Positions 31,850-44,550 of a stretch of 64,000 bases of DNA are shown here, piece after piece. Source of the stretch: Pleurodeles waltl (lineage: Eukaryota; Chordata; Amphibia; Caudata; Salamandridae); the NCBI RefSeq assembly GCF_031143425.1, contig NC_090437.1:851060088-851124087 (forward strand), in the 5' to 3' direction. The stretch's first letter is position 1, and the number at the start of each line of letters is the position of its first letter. The position numbers and the translations under genes are program-made. The notes under the pieces were generated by a model. The model was not told the DNA's origin and searched no databases. It saw nothing but the letters and a program-made list of their open reading frames with translations.

Positions 31850-32668
31850 GTGCCCACGGTTGGGTCCCGCCAAGTGGAGGCGATCCCCCAAGGGTGGCTC
31901 TAATTGCAGCAAAGTACAGGCCTCTTGCAGTAAGCTCAATTAGTGGAGTCTGCCGTCCCAGTGGAAGATCAGGCAGAAGGGATGGCCCCAGGAGTATGTA
32001 ACCCCTTTGTCCCTGAGGTATGAGGTGATTGGCCTAAAGTCCCTCCTCTTCTGTAGGGTGATTGCTGCCATGCCCTGATAGAGGAGCAGTGAGTTGCCCC
32101 GAAACTTCAGTGGGTGTTGCTCCCTGGCAACGCGAAGAATGCGCTCCTTAAGAGGGAAGTCGTGGACAGAAACCAAAATGTCAGCGGGAGGTGCATGGGC
32201 CAGTCTCGGTGGGCCAACTCTGTGAACTCTTTATCCTTTCGCACCTCCTTATCCATGTCCTCCCTTAAAATCTGGCGAAAGAGGGAGCCGACATACTGGG
32301 CGATGTTGTCCTTTTCTGCCCCCGTGGGTGCCCTCTGGATGCGGATGTTGTTCCACCTCGAGCGGTTCTCCAGGTCCTCCATGTATGCTTGGAGCATGAT
32401 TTGTTGCCTCCTGTAGGCGAATGACTTCTTGCTAAAGATGTACTATCTCATCTTCGCAGTGTTCGTGCTCCTCCAGGGTGTTCACTCTCTCCCCAACTGT
32501 TTCTAATTTGTGTCTCACTTCCTTCAGGTCCCTGGACAAGTCCCCTTCTTCTTTGCCCTCCCTCTGGGTCGTAGTGGGAGTGGGGGTATCCCCCTCTGGG
32601 TTGCCCTTCGTAGGCTTGGCCAACATGTCCTTGACTGATTGTTCTTTTTTGGGTTGTGCCGCGGCCAT
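31850..32668 (-). pseudogene. L1 ORF1 (RNA-binding chaperone)
   Basis: Start ATG at 32,668 on minus: MAAAQPKKEQSVKDMLAKPT. Domains in order: basic N-terminus; coiled coil (LSRDLKEVRHKLETVGERVN) near 32,500; the RRM-like domain opening with YMEDLENRSRWNNIRI (about 32,385), the hallmark L1 ORF1 motif; and the C-terminal domain PLKERILRVAREQHPLKFRG through RGVTYSWGHPFCLIF-type sequence (31,960-32,160). A stop after GRLH (31,940) precedes LSLQEACTLLQLE, the usual last helix. Trimeric RNA chaperone in the family. Two frameshifts (near 32,430 and 32,200). Confidence 0.88.
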
Positions 32669-33324
32669 TGTGCCCCTCTTCAACCCTCGGGTGCCAGAGG
32701 GCCCACCCCTTTGTCTTTTGGGCCCTCCCTGCACTCGCGTAAGACCCCCAACATCGTCCCGCCTCTGGACTGGTGAGGCGGTGCAGCTCCCTCTCCTCCG
32801 CCGTCTCACTCAGACTCCGATGGAGCCCGTCTGGCATCTTGGCCTTGCCCAAGTCTCTGCAGGTCTCTCTTGGGGGGTATTATGAGGGTCACACCTGGAC
32901 CCGGGGTCCCGAGGGCCGCCTCTCTCCTCCCCGGCGGCCCTCCATGCAAAGTGCTGGAGGGTCTTCTACTCTCCTCCTTGCGAGCCACCCCCTCACCTCT
33001 CCGCCGCCCGGTCCCAGCCTTCTCACCCCTGGGGAGGATCCCCGTCACTGCTCAGGCCTTCGCAACGCTCCTCAAGGGCCACCTCAGTCAGGTCTCAGGG
33101 GGCCCCCCAGCACTATTGCTGCCGACTCACGGCCAAGCCCCCGCGGGTGATGCCATTTTGGGAGCCGGCTCTGCAGCCGCTCCCCTTGCTTTTCCCCGAC
33201 TCCTGGTCCTCTCTGCCTCCTCGGGCCATGGTTCTCCTGCCCCCAGGGGGCCCACAGGCTGCGGGGGCCATAGGCAGAGAGACTCCGGGCTCTGACTCAC
33301 CTGTCTGCCATCTTAGGGGTGTCC
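32669..33324 (-). other. L1 5' UTR / promoter region
   Basis: GC-rich, no conserved protein. Read on minus it begins GGACACCCCTAAGATGGCAG next to the target duplication; AAGATGGC-type starts with a YY1-like site are usual for L1 5' UTRs. Open frames on both strands here reflect base composition. Confidence 0.7.
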
Positions 33325-33335
33325 TGAGTTTATCT

Positions 33336-34572
33336 TTAAGCCCAAATGGTAAACAAGAACGATGCTGAAACTTTGCCAGAGACACCACATGCTTTTCTAG
33401 TGTTTCTGAGCATTCTTTTCAAGGTAGGTGGCAGCCACAGTGGAAGTGAGCATAGGGGCCAAGCGCTCCAGTTCGTTCCTTTAGGTTGGGCCTTGGGTTT
33501 GCCACCAAGGAGCATTGCACCAGTGCCAGTGACCCAAGCTTCTGCTGTCGGGGCATACATGTTACGTGCGCAGCTAAAGCAAGATAGCTGGAATGTAAAA
33601 GGTTACAGTGGCTCATTTTGAAGGCTGTGACCAATCCTCGCATTCTATAATGGCAACACAGGGTGCCAGAAGAAGGAAAGTTAAATCTGCACCTGAAATC
33701 CCAAATCTGGGGAAGCCTTGGGCCCTGCAAGTAATGCTTCCTTTGATCTTTTGGATGGTAGGTTTAAACGTGGTAATGGTATGGCAGAATTTCATTTAGA
33801 ATGGTGTTAAAACTAACAAAAAGTCCACAGTACAATGAACCAGTCCATTCAGATACAATGCATGTGTTAATAACATGGGCACGTCGTGTTTTGGTGTGTT
33901 AAAGCAAATCGAGGACGTGGGGTAGCTGCACTAGTCTATGGTGCCATGATCGTTTTACCGTATGCTCCTCCGTGACTTTGGAAGGGATGGAGGGAGGGGT
34001 GGATCGGCACTGTTGAGTAGCTTCAAAGTTATTATGGGCTATTAAAAGCAGGTTAAATCCATATCAGCCCACTATGCTATGTTGATCGGTGGTCAGACTG
34101 CTATAGATAACACAAATTCTGTCCACTGCACTGGTTGGCGTTAATTGTTTTTGAAAAAAATATATTAGTGAGATTCACCACCTTTCCACACTTATGCCCT
34201 TACTAACATGGTCGGCTTTCGTACTGGATTTTACACTCTAATATGGTTATGATGTTTTTGTACCTATGCTATATTTCTAATCATATATTTTAAATAAAAA
34301 AAAACATTAAACTGCTAGCTATTACAATCAGCTATAAAGCCACAGTACAAAAACAAGGGGCCAGGTACCCCCCATCTTTTTTATGCGAATCCTAAGTATT
34401 TACTGTTCCCTTCAAAGTGCATGTCATAGAGACAACTGTCTTATGGCAGAGTCTTCCAACTATCCCTCGCTTCGATACAATTTAAAGTTTTGAAGAGCTT
34501 CCTCCTTGATGTTCCAAAATATATAATGAATGCATCACAAAGACATGTTTTCTTCCCCACCCCCCTATCCTT
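33336..34572. other. Non-coding DNA between L1 and ERV
   Basis: Originally continuous with 17,791-19,329 before the L1 insertion. AT-rich, no domain-bearing ORF, an A-rich run near 34,300. Nothing recognised beyond that. Confidence 0.5.
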
Positions 34573-35577
34573 TGTGATGCAGGACAGGGTGTATACTGGT
34601 GTTGTATAGCTATTTTAGCCATGTTTTAGACACACTGTTTTATGCTAACTGGGCCTGCCACTGTGCACTTTAACCCTGTTACATTTTATTCAGCATTGCT
34701 TTAGTTTTCTAGCAATAGCAATATTTGTGGTGCTGTTTTATTTTCTTTATTTCATTGTACTTTTGCCTAGGAAAGCATTACATTCTTAGTAGGATATTTA
34801 TTTCACTTTGTGCTTTCTCCAAGGCTACAGTAAGATAGGGTTGCGACAAACGTGGTATGCTGTGTCTCCAACATTCACAGAAAACACACACTCATTCGTG
34901 GGGACCATTTCTTAGAATGTCAGCTGTTTTATTATAAAAACATCTCTTTGTCCCAGACACGTTAGAGGAAGATTCCAGCCATATGACCACGACTGCATGC
35001 TGATTGCTGGTTACTACGCTACAGCTTAGGCGGCCGGGTCCCTTATCAACATGAGGATGGTGTCTCTCTAGACTACAGGCTTCTTCCTCAGGTATGAATG
35101 TGTACGTGGACCCCCAGGGGGAAAACCCGAAAGGCAGATTAGGCTTATTACGCTGTGCTCAGACATAGTGTAAGTAGGAGAAATATATACATCACTCCTA
35201 ATGACAGTATGGTAGGACTATTCTTGTGTTTTACTCTGTTAGTCACATGCTTGCTTTTATCGTGTTTTATCATCCCAGTTATTGCAATACATGCCTTTTT
35301 ATCTAAGACGCAATTACTTCAATAAATCCTTACTTTTTGGTAACTGAGAGAAAGGGAAGGGATCTGATCGACTACGATTCCCCTGAGGAGTCTTCCTGTC
35401 ATGCGCCCGCTTGCCACAATCATCTCGGCCAGAGATGGGGCATTGCTATCTAGCCAGAGAATCCGGATTAGGGCGACAGACGTCATGTGGTGTGGAATTC
35501 TACTTGGTAGTCACAATTCACTGATTCTGTCTCCCAAAACCAATAAACTCATTAGCATAATGAGAACCTATGTGACA
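34573..35577 (+). repeat. ERV 5' LTR (about 1.0 kb)
   Basis: Starts TGTGATGCAGGACAGGG and ends TATGTGACA directly before the PBS. Poly(A) signal AATAAATCCTTACT at about 35,321; TATA-like ATATATA near 35,183. Motif order parallels the solo LTR (1,166-9,333), including GGCAGATTAGG, a TTGTGTTTTACT block and the poly(A) block. The left boundary is inferred from that comparison. Confidence 0.75.
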
Positions 35578-35598
35578 TGGCGCCACCAACGTTTGGTC
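35578..35598 (+). promoter_or_regulatory. Primer binding site, tRNA-Lys type
   Basis: TGGCGCCACCAACGTTTGG directly follows the LTR CA end. It matches the TGGCGCCCAACG start of a tRNA-Lys-1,2 PBS with small insertions, as used by spumaviruses among others. Confidence 0.75.
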
Positions 35599-35813
35599 AG
35601 GCACTAATATTCGGATCCTCCTAAGTAACTCTGTATCATCTAAGACTAAAAGACACCTCAATACTACATACGGAGACATCCGTGGTATTGAAGATTTCCT
35701 CCTCAGCTAAATAGATAGTACCTATCTTGAGCTGCAGGTTGTTCAAGCTTGAACCTTAAAAGAACCAATCCCCACGAGGGGTCCTTATCTCTGAACATAC
35801 ATCTACCATTAAA

Positions 35814-36921
35814 ATGGCAAACCCACAACGGGTAGCAATTGCAGTAAATATGCGACCACCCCTTACTGCACATTTATTCGCAAATGGCCTAACAGCCCAG
35901 GGGGTCCAGTTACATTTGTTGTTGAGGCTCACCCAGCCTATAGAACAGATTTTTTTTTATTCTTGGGTCACCTTTCCAGCAGTGGATGGGAACACAAATA
36001 CATTTCACCAATATACATCTGCGAACGTACCTGCACAATACAGAGCATATGCATATTTAGAAATACCTTTATCTTAACAAGACCATAATAACTGGCTTGA
36101 TGGCGCTCTACCACCTACAATATCACATGTTAGGTTATGTCCTCAATGATGGCCCGTCCTGGCCTTTATTCGCCACATAAACACCACACCCTGATGCAGC
36201 AACATTAGCGGTAGCTGAGGTTCACTGCCTGTATATAGAGCTCATGACAATTGACAGATTATTAGTACAGTTTGTCATGCAAATATTAAATACTAACCCA
36301 GCACGTGCTGCCCCAGTGCAACAACATGCAGTCACGCCAGGCATTAACCCTGAGACTGTACATTTGATCATGGGTAAAGTACCCACCAAGCGGGAGGAAA
36401 TTCTATTTTTGTTAGCTCAAAAAATAAATGCACTGGAAGCAGTTTTTCCTCATACAAGACCTCAGGATAAACATAGAATTCTCACTATGTGCTTGCCATT
36501 CGGGATGGTTCCCACAGTTGATAACTACAATACATGGGGCATGGTATTTGCCACGCTCTATACTACCACACACAGTACACCAACACTTGCCAATTTTTCT
36601 GAGGTGTTAAAACAATTTCAAGATGAATATGGGGCTGCCCCGGCCCTGGATTTGGGGATGAAATTAATGGGCAATTTTGCCACTGTATCTTTAAACATAC
36701 TAAGTAATCTTAAAAGGGAAGCAGTTGCACTAACAGTTCACATGCGTCTCTGTGATGTTCCTCCACGGGATCAGGAACTGGAGCTACCAAAGATGATCAC
36801 AGAGACCTATTCTAGTATTGGTCGAGATAGTCTGGGTGCCAGGAATCCCCAAGGTGCTTCCTGCGTTATCTGTCAGCATCCCCAGGGATTAGAGTTAAAT
36901 CATATCTCTGTTCTTGGTTAA
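35814..36921 (+). pseudogene. ERV gag
   Basis: Two frames: 35,814-36,077, starting MANPQRVAIAVNMRPP, and 36,244-36,921, with a capsid-like helical region (PTKREEILFLLAQKINALEA; LANFSEVLKQFQDEYGAA). A stop and a frame change separate them at 36,077-36,243. No CCHC zinc knuckle is seen in either, which agrees with spuma-like Gag. The C-terminal part is displaced to 38,263-38,640 by a 1.3-kb segment. Virion structural protein in the family; defective here. Confidence 0.7.
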
Positions 36922-38262
36922 ACCTTCATGTTTCTAAGTAAACATAATGTGCTGTGTTACAAAATTGTTTTTTACAAATGCTTGTTTTGCCAATGCTTGT
37001 TTGCTAATGTGAGCAGGTGTAGGCATGTGCTTCTAATTGGGTGTGGTGACTCATCTGCATGTGGAAACTCAACTGCCCTTCCTGATTGGCTATAAATTGC
37101 AGAGTGAAGCATGCCTCCCTGCTTGGCTTTGTTTTTCTTCCTGAACTCAGCATCTGATTTGGCAGTCTAGCCCCTGCTGTCATCCTCGTATTCAGGACTT
37201 TTGAGGCAATTCTTTTCTTCGTTCCTGTACCAACTGACACCAGGCATTCCTCCAGTACTCCGGAATAGACTGTAGCTAAGTGACTAGTATTCTCCAGGGA
37301 GTTTGTTCTTTGAGCACCGTGCTTTCCTAGAACAGCTGGTGTATTTCAGACCTCGTATTTTGGCAGAGTGTCTATCTTGAAGAGACAAATGCATTTCTGA
37401 ACATTCTACATTATTATTGTAGTTACTTGCCTAAATGTACTTCAGGAAATCTGCTTGAGTTCAAGTACTACAAAAAGTGACAGTGCAAATTTAAAAGAGC
37501 ATTTATGCGACTTTTCTTTCTCTAATAGCAAAACTCTTGGATTTAAATTGTGTCATTCATGCCTGTGTTTCAGGTTTGGGGAATTTGCTTTTGAAGGGTT
37601 TTTCACACGCACAGTGAAACCAAACCAAACTGTGCCACCCTAACTGTTTAAACCCAGAGTGGACATTTGTATTTCTTGGATTGTTTTTGTTCCTTTTAGT
37701 TTAACTTTATGCATGGAGGAAAGTTAACTGTGATATAATTAATGCCCTTGTTTGTCTTTCTTGTACATGATAAGTGCAACCATAGTTCTAATTGTAGTGT
37801 GCAACAGTGAATCTGTGTGAAGCCAGCCCTAGTGTTGCAGTACTTATTGTTATGGTACTCAGTTTGGGTTTTTGGCAATGCAGTTAGTAATTGTGCCAAC
37901 AGTTATTATTATCCAAGAAAGTGCTGGAGCATTCCGGTGTTCTTCTACCACTCCCGAGCCCATATCAGAAAGAGAGATTCAATTTCAAGGAAGTTGAGTG
38001 CACTAACTCTACTATCACTCTGTCAACAACGACCTGCCCCCCTGAAGAAACAGGGTGCCTGGCTCGACCAGCAAGACGTGGAAGTGTTTTGTCTCTTTCT
38101 CTTCCACTCCCCCTTTCCTTTTGGGACACCTGCCGGGGTTTCTGTGTCCACCAGGGAGTGCCGAGAGGTGTTCCAGGAGGTCGGGGGCATACCATCGCCC
38201 CTGCAGACATCCTGCTTTTCAGGTGAGTGGCCCTGTCTCGACACTGGGGGCCAGACCGATTA
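36922..38262 (+). other. Unexplained 1.3-kb segment between gag and pol, promoter-like
   Basis: No viral gene or known domain. GATTGG, then TATAAAT at 37,091, then exon-like DNA ending TTCAGGTGAGTGG at 38,218-38,230. The same arrangement is at 18,727-19,224. Probably a repeat inserted into the ERV, though no target duplication could be identified; a near-identical 14-mer ATTCAATTTCAAGG occurs at 37,977 and 38,266. Confidence 0.4.
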
Positions 38263-38640
38263 AAATTCAATTTCAAGGCAGATCTAATAAAGATACTACC
38301 AAGCAAGTGCCTGAAGGTTCCAAAGAACGCTGGGATAAAAAACAACATACACCTAAAAAGGAAAGGGGAGAATCTCCACATGCAGAGACCCCACAAAATA
38401 GGTATAAACGTAGAAACAAGGATAATATCAAAACGTCTCACAGATATCACTATACTGAAATACGCCAATCTCGATCCTTTCAGGAATCACTGTAAAAACA
38501 CAGTGAGAGAGGTGGGCAGTCAGGGCAGCGAAAAGAGTACGTGAAACCGAGAAAGGACTCACAACGCTCGTCTGAAGTTTCAGTTAAAAAAGGAAGAGAA
38601 ACTTCCTCAATAAAAACCCCAATTTAAAAGAAAAAAGTGG
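38263..38640 (+). pseudogene. ERV gag C-terminal basic region
   Basis: Arg/Lys-rich frame (KQVPEGSKERWDKKQHTPKK; QNRYKRRNKDNIKTSHRYHY) directly upstream of the protease and without cysteine knuckles. Basic tails in this position bind nucleic acid in spuma-like Gag. Placement by context; stop after FQESL at about 38,494. Confidence 0.5.
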
Positions 38641-38658
38641 CAGCAGTTACAATTCGAC

Positions 38659-41600
38659 ATGCCACTCAAGAAGAGGGCTTTACTGAAGAGCAAGAAGTGG
38701 GCACTGGCACTGCTCGACAGTGCGGCAGAGATCACAATAGTTCAACAGGTTCTTCAAGAGCATCTGGAGGTGAAAACAACTGATGACTTCTTACAAGTTG
38801 AAACTGCGAGCATGAGTGTCTCCACACCCAATAGGGTGTACAGAGTAATTTTTCAGTTAGAAGGGGACATTGAATGCATAATTGACGCTATCTTTTGGGA
38901 CCGCATCATCTCTAGTTATGATATTTTTCTGTCTGAAAAAGATTGGCCGCCAAAATTCAAACACATTCTCCCTTATGGAGAGGATGTGATTGAAAAATCC
39001 TCCTTGCCCCTTGTTCCCAGAAAGCTCGTTGAAATGCATGCCATTGACTGAGCATTGGCACAGGCACGTGCGTTATATTGCAACCACGTAGGATGGGGCA
39101 AAGATTCCCCGACCACATAATACCAATAAAATCCCAACCCCAACTGCAACCTCAATATCCTATAAAATATGATGCTAAAGCACCTGTTAGGGAAATCCTC
39201 AATCAATTGGAGTACCAGGGTGTCATTGAACCCTCAGACTCATCCAGGAATAATCCATTATTTACAGTCGCTAAACCCGATCATTCACATAGAATAGTGT
39301 TAGACTACAGACATTTGAATACTCACACAAAAACATTTGCTATGCAAAATGCACACATCACAGCACTTATGAGAATATATTGTGCAGAAAATACAAGACG
39401 ACCCTGGGTATATCCAATGGGGTTTTCTGCCAAAATATAAGGACTGAAAGTAGGGACCTAACAAGTTTTAGCGCCCTTGGCTCTCAGAAAAAAAATTCTG
39501 TCGACTCCCACAGGGGTACAAGAACACCCAGGACTGTTCTCAGCTTGTGTAACATCTATTTTACACAACATTGACCCTGAGGCGTTGTCATATGTGGATG
39601 ACATTTATCTCATGGATGACGACCTCATGCAACATTTGAGATGGGTAGCCCACATTGTTGTAGGATTTGCTAAAATTGGCTACAAATTCAACATAAAAAA
39701 AAAAAATTGCTTTTCTTAGTGTCCTGTTTCTGAGATACGAATTGTTGGATGAAGGCAGGAGCCTTGCACCCCAATGTTTAGAAAAATGTGCACAACTACA
39801 ACCTCCAAACACAATAAAAAAGTTCCACTCAGTATTGGGCTTTTTAAACTTTGGCAGAACATACATTCCAGATTATGCACAATGCATTAAACCATTGTAC
39901 GACTTAATACGTCCTGATTTTACTTGCAAATTTTGGACTGTCAAACACATGCATTCTAAAAGCTTTGCAAAAAGACATGCTAGAAGCAAAGCACTTGCAT
40001 ACAATTGACAACAAAAAACATCTGGTCATCAGAGTAATTGCTGGTGCCATTGGTTTCACCTATGTGACATTCAATGAGGGTGAGACCTTCCCAATTGCAT
40101 ATATAACGTGCTTATATTCCACAGCTGAACAACGCTTTGCTCCCACTGAGAAAATCCTCACTGCTGTCGAGATGGCGGTCCCTAAAGAGAGACCTCTGGC
40201 CCAGGGGAAGCGCATTATTGTAGTCTCCCCAGTTCCAGCCCTAGAGGCTGTTACCAAAGCAAGCATTCCTAACACTAAAGTACTACATCCACGTTGGATC
40301 CAGTAGGCAACATCTCTGACAGCCACTGATGTTGATTATGTCTTTGACTTCAAATTACAGACCCAAGAATTCTTACAATATGAACTTGACTATCCAGTTC
40401 CAGCAAATACATTGCCTATTGAACAATAGCATAAAAGTTTGTACACTGATGGTTCAGCTCAACCAGCGATAAGAACAGACCATCAATACTCCACTGCTTG
40501 CTCAGTCGTGGGACACCATTGCTTTGTTAGGGATCCAACTGCATTACATGAAGGATGGCAAGTTCCATCCACAAAATACTTACACGCAGACTCTTGGAGA
40601 TTCCACTGCACAACTTGCAGAGCTGAAGGCTCTGGTGATGGCACTGGAACATATGCATCCTGAACAGATGACGTTGATTGTCTGTGATTCGTAGTGTTGT
40701 GTCCAATCCTTCAATGAATATCTGCCTTTCTGACGCTAAAATGGGTTCAGAGATTCAAAAGGCAACACCGTTAAACAGAGACTTCTGTGGGGGAAAGTAG
40801 GGGATCTGAAGGAAACGCTACCCAACGTCCATGTTGTACATACACTCGGACATCAGCGTGTTGGAATACACGCTGAAGCAATATGTTGGCTGATGAAGCA
40901 GCCAAATTAGCAGTAGCTATGGCTTCTGTTGCTGTAGTAACTCACTCTAAGCTAAAAGTGGATGATGAAACACTGGCAGATGTGGCAGCTTCGATTGACG
41001 GCAAACCTTTTCCTAAAGCATATCCTGACAAATATTTCTACCGGATGGCAGGCTTGTTTGATGCACAAGTAACAATGCCAGGTGTGGGAGTTCGAATAAT
41101 TCCCAATAAAGAACTAAGACCTGCGTTAGTAAAAGCAGCGCATGAGGGGGTTACTTCTGCCCATGCTGGTGTGGCGGCTACAATTTCAATATTACAATCA
41201 CGATATTTGTGGCCAAGTCTATACCAACAGACCAAGCAGTATGTCCTTTGTTGTGACATCTACCAGTAAATAAAAGAGTCCACCGTGAAACGCCCACTGC
41301 AGACACCCTTCTTAATTTCCAACAAACCATTACAATGTGTACTTGGACCATTGTGGTCCACTGACACATGATAGTTCATACAAATATAATTTAGTCACTG
41401 TTGACTCATGCTTCAGATTTCTATGGGTTTGGCCACAACGCTTGGCTGATGTGCGAACTGTTATTAAAGATTTATGAGTCTTTATCTGTACAAATGCTGT
41501 TGCTGCTTTCCTCTCAGACCAGGGCCCTGCTTTTGCCTCAAGGGCTTACAGGGACGCCATTGCTTCATTAGGGATCCAACTGCATTACTCGCCTCCATTT

Positions 41601-42172
41601 CATCCCGAGGGTAATAGTGTTGTGGAGCAAAGAAACCGAGATTTAAAGCAATCCTTAACAGCTAGAGTATTAGGCACAGGTTGTAGAGGTTGTAGCTGGC
41701 TTACACACCTATATGGAGTTCAGGGAGCACTTAATAATCTGCCTAGAAGGTCCCTGGGGGGTCATACATAATACAAATACCTTTTTTGAACTCAAATGTA
41801 TGTTCCAGATCTTGATGGTCCTGGCGTGGAGGCGGCGGATACCCGTTTGACATAAATGAACGTGTCACTGTCTTGCAGGACTTACAACAGTTCTGTGATG
41901 ACAACGCATCTGCCAATGCTGCCTCCTTTGGAATCAGGGATGTACCAGTAACATCTACCAGCTGGATTCCTATACTTGGGGATCTACTGCATGAAAAGAT
42001 TGCTGTGAAAATGGAATTCGGTCCTTCTTATCGTGCACCGGTTCCAGTCCTGGGAATACGTGGTACCAGAACTGTGATTCTACCACCGCTGCCTGGCTCT
42101 AAAGAAAATCTCTTTGTCTCCATCGACAATGCCAAGCTACACCATGTGGCCAATCCTGCACAGCAGACCTAG
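38659..42172 (+). pseudogene. ERV pol: protease, reverse transcriptase, RNase H, integrase
   Basis: Protease at 38,659-39,051 with LLDSAAEITI: Asp-Ser-Ala where the active site needs Asp-Ser/Thr-Gly. RT: IVLDYRHLN (39,295) and YVDDIYL (39,591). RNase H: YTDGSA (40,441). Integrase zinc region H-x6-H...CCDIY (about 41,140-41,268), where the last Cys is Tyr. Core catalytic Asp (TVDSC, 41,406), Asp (SDQGPAF, 41,515) and Glu (VEQRNRD, 41,626). A C-terminal SH3-like part ends at 42,172. About ten frame breaks. Order is that of a retroviral pol; clearly inactive. Confidence 0.88.
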
Positions 42173-42272
42173 AGGACTCCTGAGTAGTGCCTGAATCCCT
42201 CTCACTACAGACCAGGATGTTCCTCTACAAGTCTTCAACAGCAATGCTAATAGCTCTCCGAGCTTGGAGAGG

Positions 42273-43708
42273 ATGGAAAATGAGCTTTCATTAGTTCCAC
42301 TTACAACTACTTCTACAATCAGTAATGAAAACAATGAGCAATTTCTTACAAATTCTACACAAATGGATGTCGTAATTTATAATGAACTGCCAAGGGAGTC
42401 TTCAGCAAGATCTCCATTACAAAACACAGCTCCAGTTTTTGCACGAACAGATTCTGGTTATTTTATTGACGATGACAACACTTTCAGCGGCGAATCTGCC
42501 TCTACTGCAACAGAACTGTCGAGAGCGCGGAAGCTGATATATTGCCTTAAAATTAACTGTTTAATTAGTCCATGGACTTATCTATGGCTCTAATTGACTG
42601 TACTGGGCTTTATCCTATGGATTGAGTTTGTTATTGTTTTCTTTCTCCTTATGCATGGTAATTTTCTTCCTGAACGCTCTACAGTTGAACTGGTGGATGA
42701 GGTCCTAAAACCACATTTTTCATCACATAAAATTCGCAGAGACTTGTCTCTAGTGAACATTACAGCCATACCAATTCCCGATGGGATTGTTTGGGACAAA
42801 GTATTATTCGATATATATGGGCCTACTGAGGTCATTCAAATACCATATGTCTTTAAACTTTCCATGATAGATGTGATCACACCCAGAGTGGTTTCCGATG
42901 ATTAGGATGTGAAAACCGTTGATGCTATGATGTCTGATCTAAAGTATTATACGTTATTTGAAAATGAAGATGTGTACCAGTTTAATGGAAATGATGGTGC
43001 TATGTTCTGTTATAATTACTATGGACATTATTTCATTCACAGAGCAAGTACCCCAAAGATTATTTTTAAATATACACAATGGGAACACTGCCCGACTACA
43101 CCAGTAGGCAGTTCTAAAACATACTGAGAAATTTGCTTATTTTTCTGGGCACAATGTCAAGAATGCTGAGTCATATTATTTTAAATTGCTAGAAATGGAA
43201 AGTCAACATGTTTTATTGACAGATACAAAATTGATTTACTCTGATTCCTTTGTTTCCCGATTGGCCATAGAAGGCTATGAGTGCTGGTTGAAGTCAGTTG
43301 ACTTAAAAAGTGTGTGGGTTACAAAAAATTAGCAAATACGATGAAGAGAAGCTTTATTTAGAGCAAGTATGATTCCAGTTCAAATTATATTTTTAAACAA
43401 AACAGTACAACAAACAACCTGTTTAGGCTTAGCAAACATTAAGGAACTGAATATGGCCAGTATTTCCACCCCAGCTAAATTTTACAAACGGCAAAAGTAT
43501 ATAAATGCATCCGAAGATCAGCTCAATGAATGGATCTAGCATGGTACACTTAACACATCATTTTTATGTCTTGGTGGTTGGTTATTGTGGCCTGTAGACA
43601 CCAATAGGTGCCATATGCGTTTTGTTAACTTCTCAGGGGGGTTTAGAAAGAATAGTCCAGACCCTCGCCATGTGTCCTCAGAACACTCAGTTATAGTGAC
43701 AACATATA
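42273..43708 (+). pseudogene. ERV env, 5' part (interrupted)
   Basis: Envelope glycoprotein remnant. The first frame (42,273-42,593) is a soluble Ser/Thr/Asn-rich leader ending at WTYLWL, with a stop; the hydrophobic segment FILWIEFVIVFFLL follows at about 42,606-42,650, then a basic KIRR site that resembles a leader-cleavage motif. Several surface-domain frames with N-glycosylation sites follow to the Harbinger junction at 43,708. Stops at 42,593, 42,903 and 43,125 and further shifts break it. A long leader with an internal membrane span is a spuma-like trait. Described only as broken remnants. Confidence 0.7.
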
Positions 43709-44550
43709 GGCCCTCATTACAACACTGGCTGTCAGTGATAAAGCGGCGGTAACACTGCCAACATGCCAGCGGTAAAAAGAATTGAATCATGACCACGGTG
43801 GAAACCGCCAACACATACAGCCACTTTAACACTCCGACCGCAAGGGCGGTAGCAACAAATACAGCGGCGGTAAAGGCCAACAGCCAGGGGTAAGACAATG
43901 TACCGCCCACAGCATTACAACACGCCTATCCGCCAGCTTTTCTGGGGTGGTACCAACGCCATCAAAAGCACGGCGGAAACAGAACACTGAAGGGAAACGA
44001 CTCACCTCTCGACACTCAAGGAAGAACCACGACGCCATGGAGCCCAAGCTGCACTTTTTTCCAATGCTGGTGTACCTTCTCATACACCAGGAATGCAAAC
44101 GCCGGCGAAGACGACCACGGTGAGCACTGCACCTAGCACACAAGGGAGGGGGAGAGGAAAAAGAGAGTGACACACACGCAACACGCAACACTCCCACCCC
44201 CACCCCCAACACCATACACACAAACAGATGCAACAACATCACATATACACCCCGTAACCCTCAGGAATAACGGAAGGACAAAAGAAATGGAGTAAAATGA
44301 GTGTAATAGTACAGTTTTAGATATATACGTCCTTAAACAATAAACAAAATGTACAATATATACAAAAGGAGGGACAATGCCCACTCCAAAATTTCCGTGG
44401 CCCACTAGGCCATTACACATAGGCCAAGGCCACTTTTGACTCCTGCCTCAATATGGAGAGAACAGTGCCGGGGCATCAGGTCGAAAAAACACAGGCACCT
44501 CAAAGGGACAAGGAATGGGGGGGCACCTCAGCCGGAAGATGGTACAACGC
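43709..44550. repeat. Harbinger B left terminal and subterminal region
   Basis: Non-coding. The terminal repeat is followed by GGCGGT/ACCGCC motifs (GCGGCGGTAACAC, AACCGCC, GGGCGGT, GCGGCGG) within 180 bp, and by sequence matching 27,610-28,434 of copy A in reverse. Confidence 0.85.

Larger units (their letters stand above)
19330..33335 (-). mobile_element. L1 (LINE-1) retrotransposon, near full length, split by Harbinger A
   Basis: The element spans 19,341-33,324 on minus, flanked by an 11-bp duplication TGAGTTTATCT (19,330-19,340 and 33,325-33,335). Minus-strand order: GC-rich 5' UTR starting with AAGATGGCAGACAGG, ORF1, ORF2 (APE endonuclease, RT, C-terminal region) and a 3' UTR with AATAAA at about 19,361. 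Without the 8,017-bp Harbinger it is about 6.0 kb, standard L1 size. Many stops and frameshifts; inactive. The short A-tail suggests age. Confidence 0.92.

Noticed and set aside
32870..33295. Plus-strand Pro-rich frames near 33 kb
   Set aside because: Antisense of the GC-rich L1 5' UTR; no conservation or motif.
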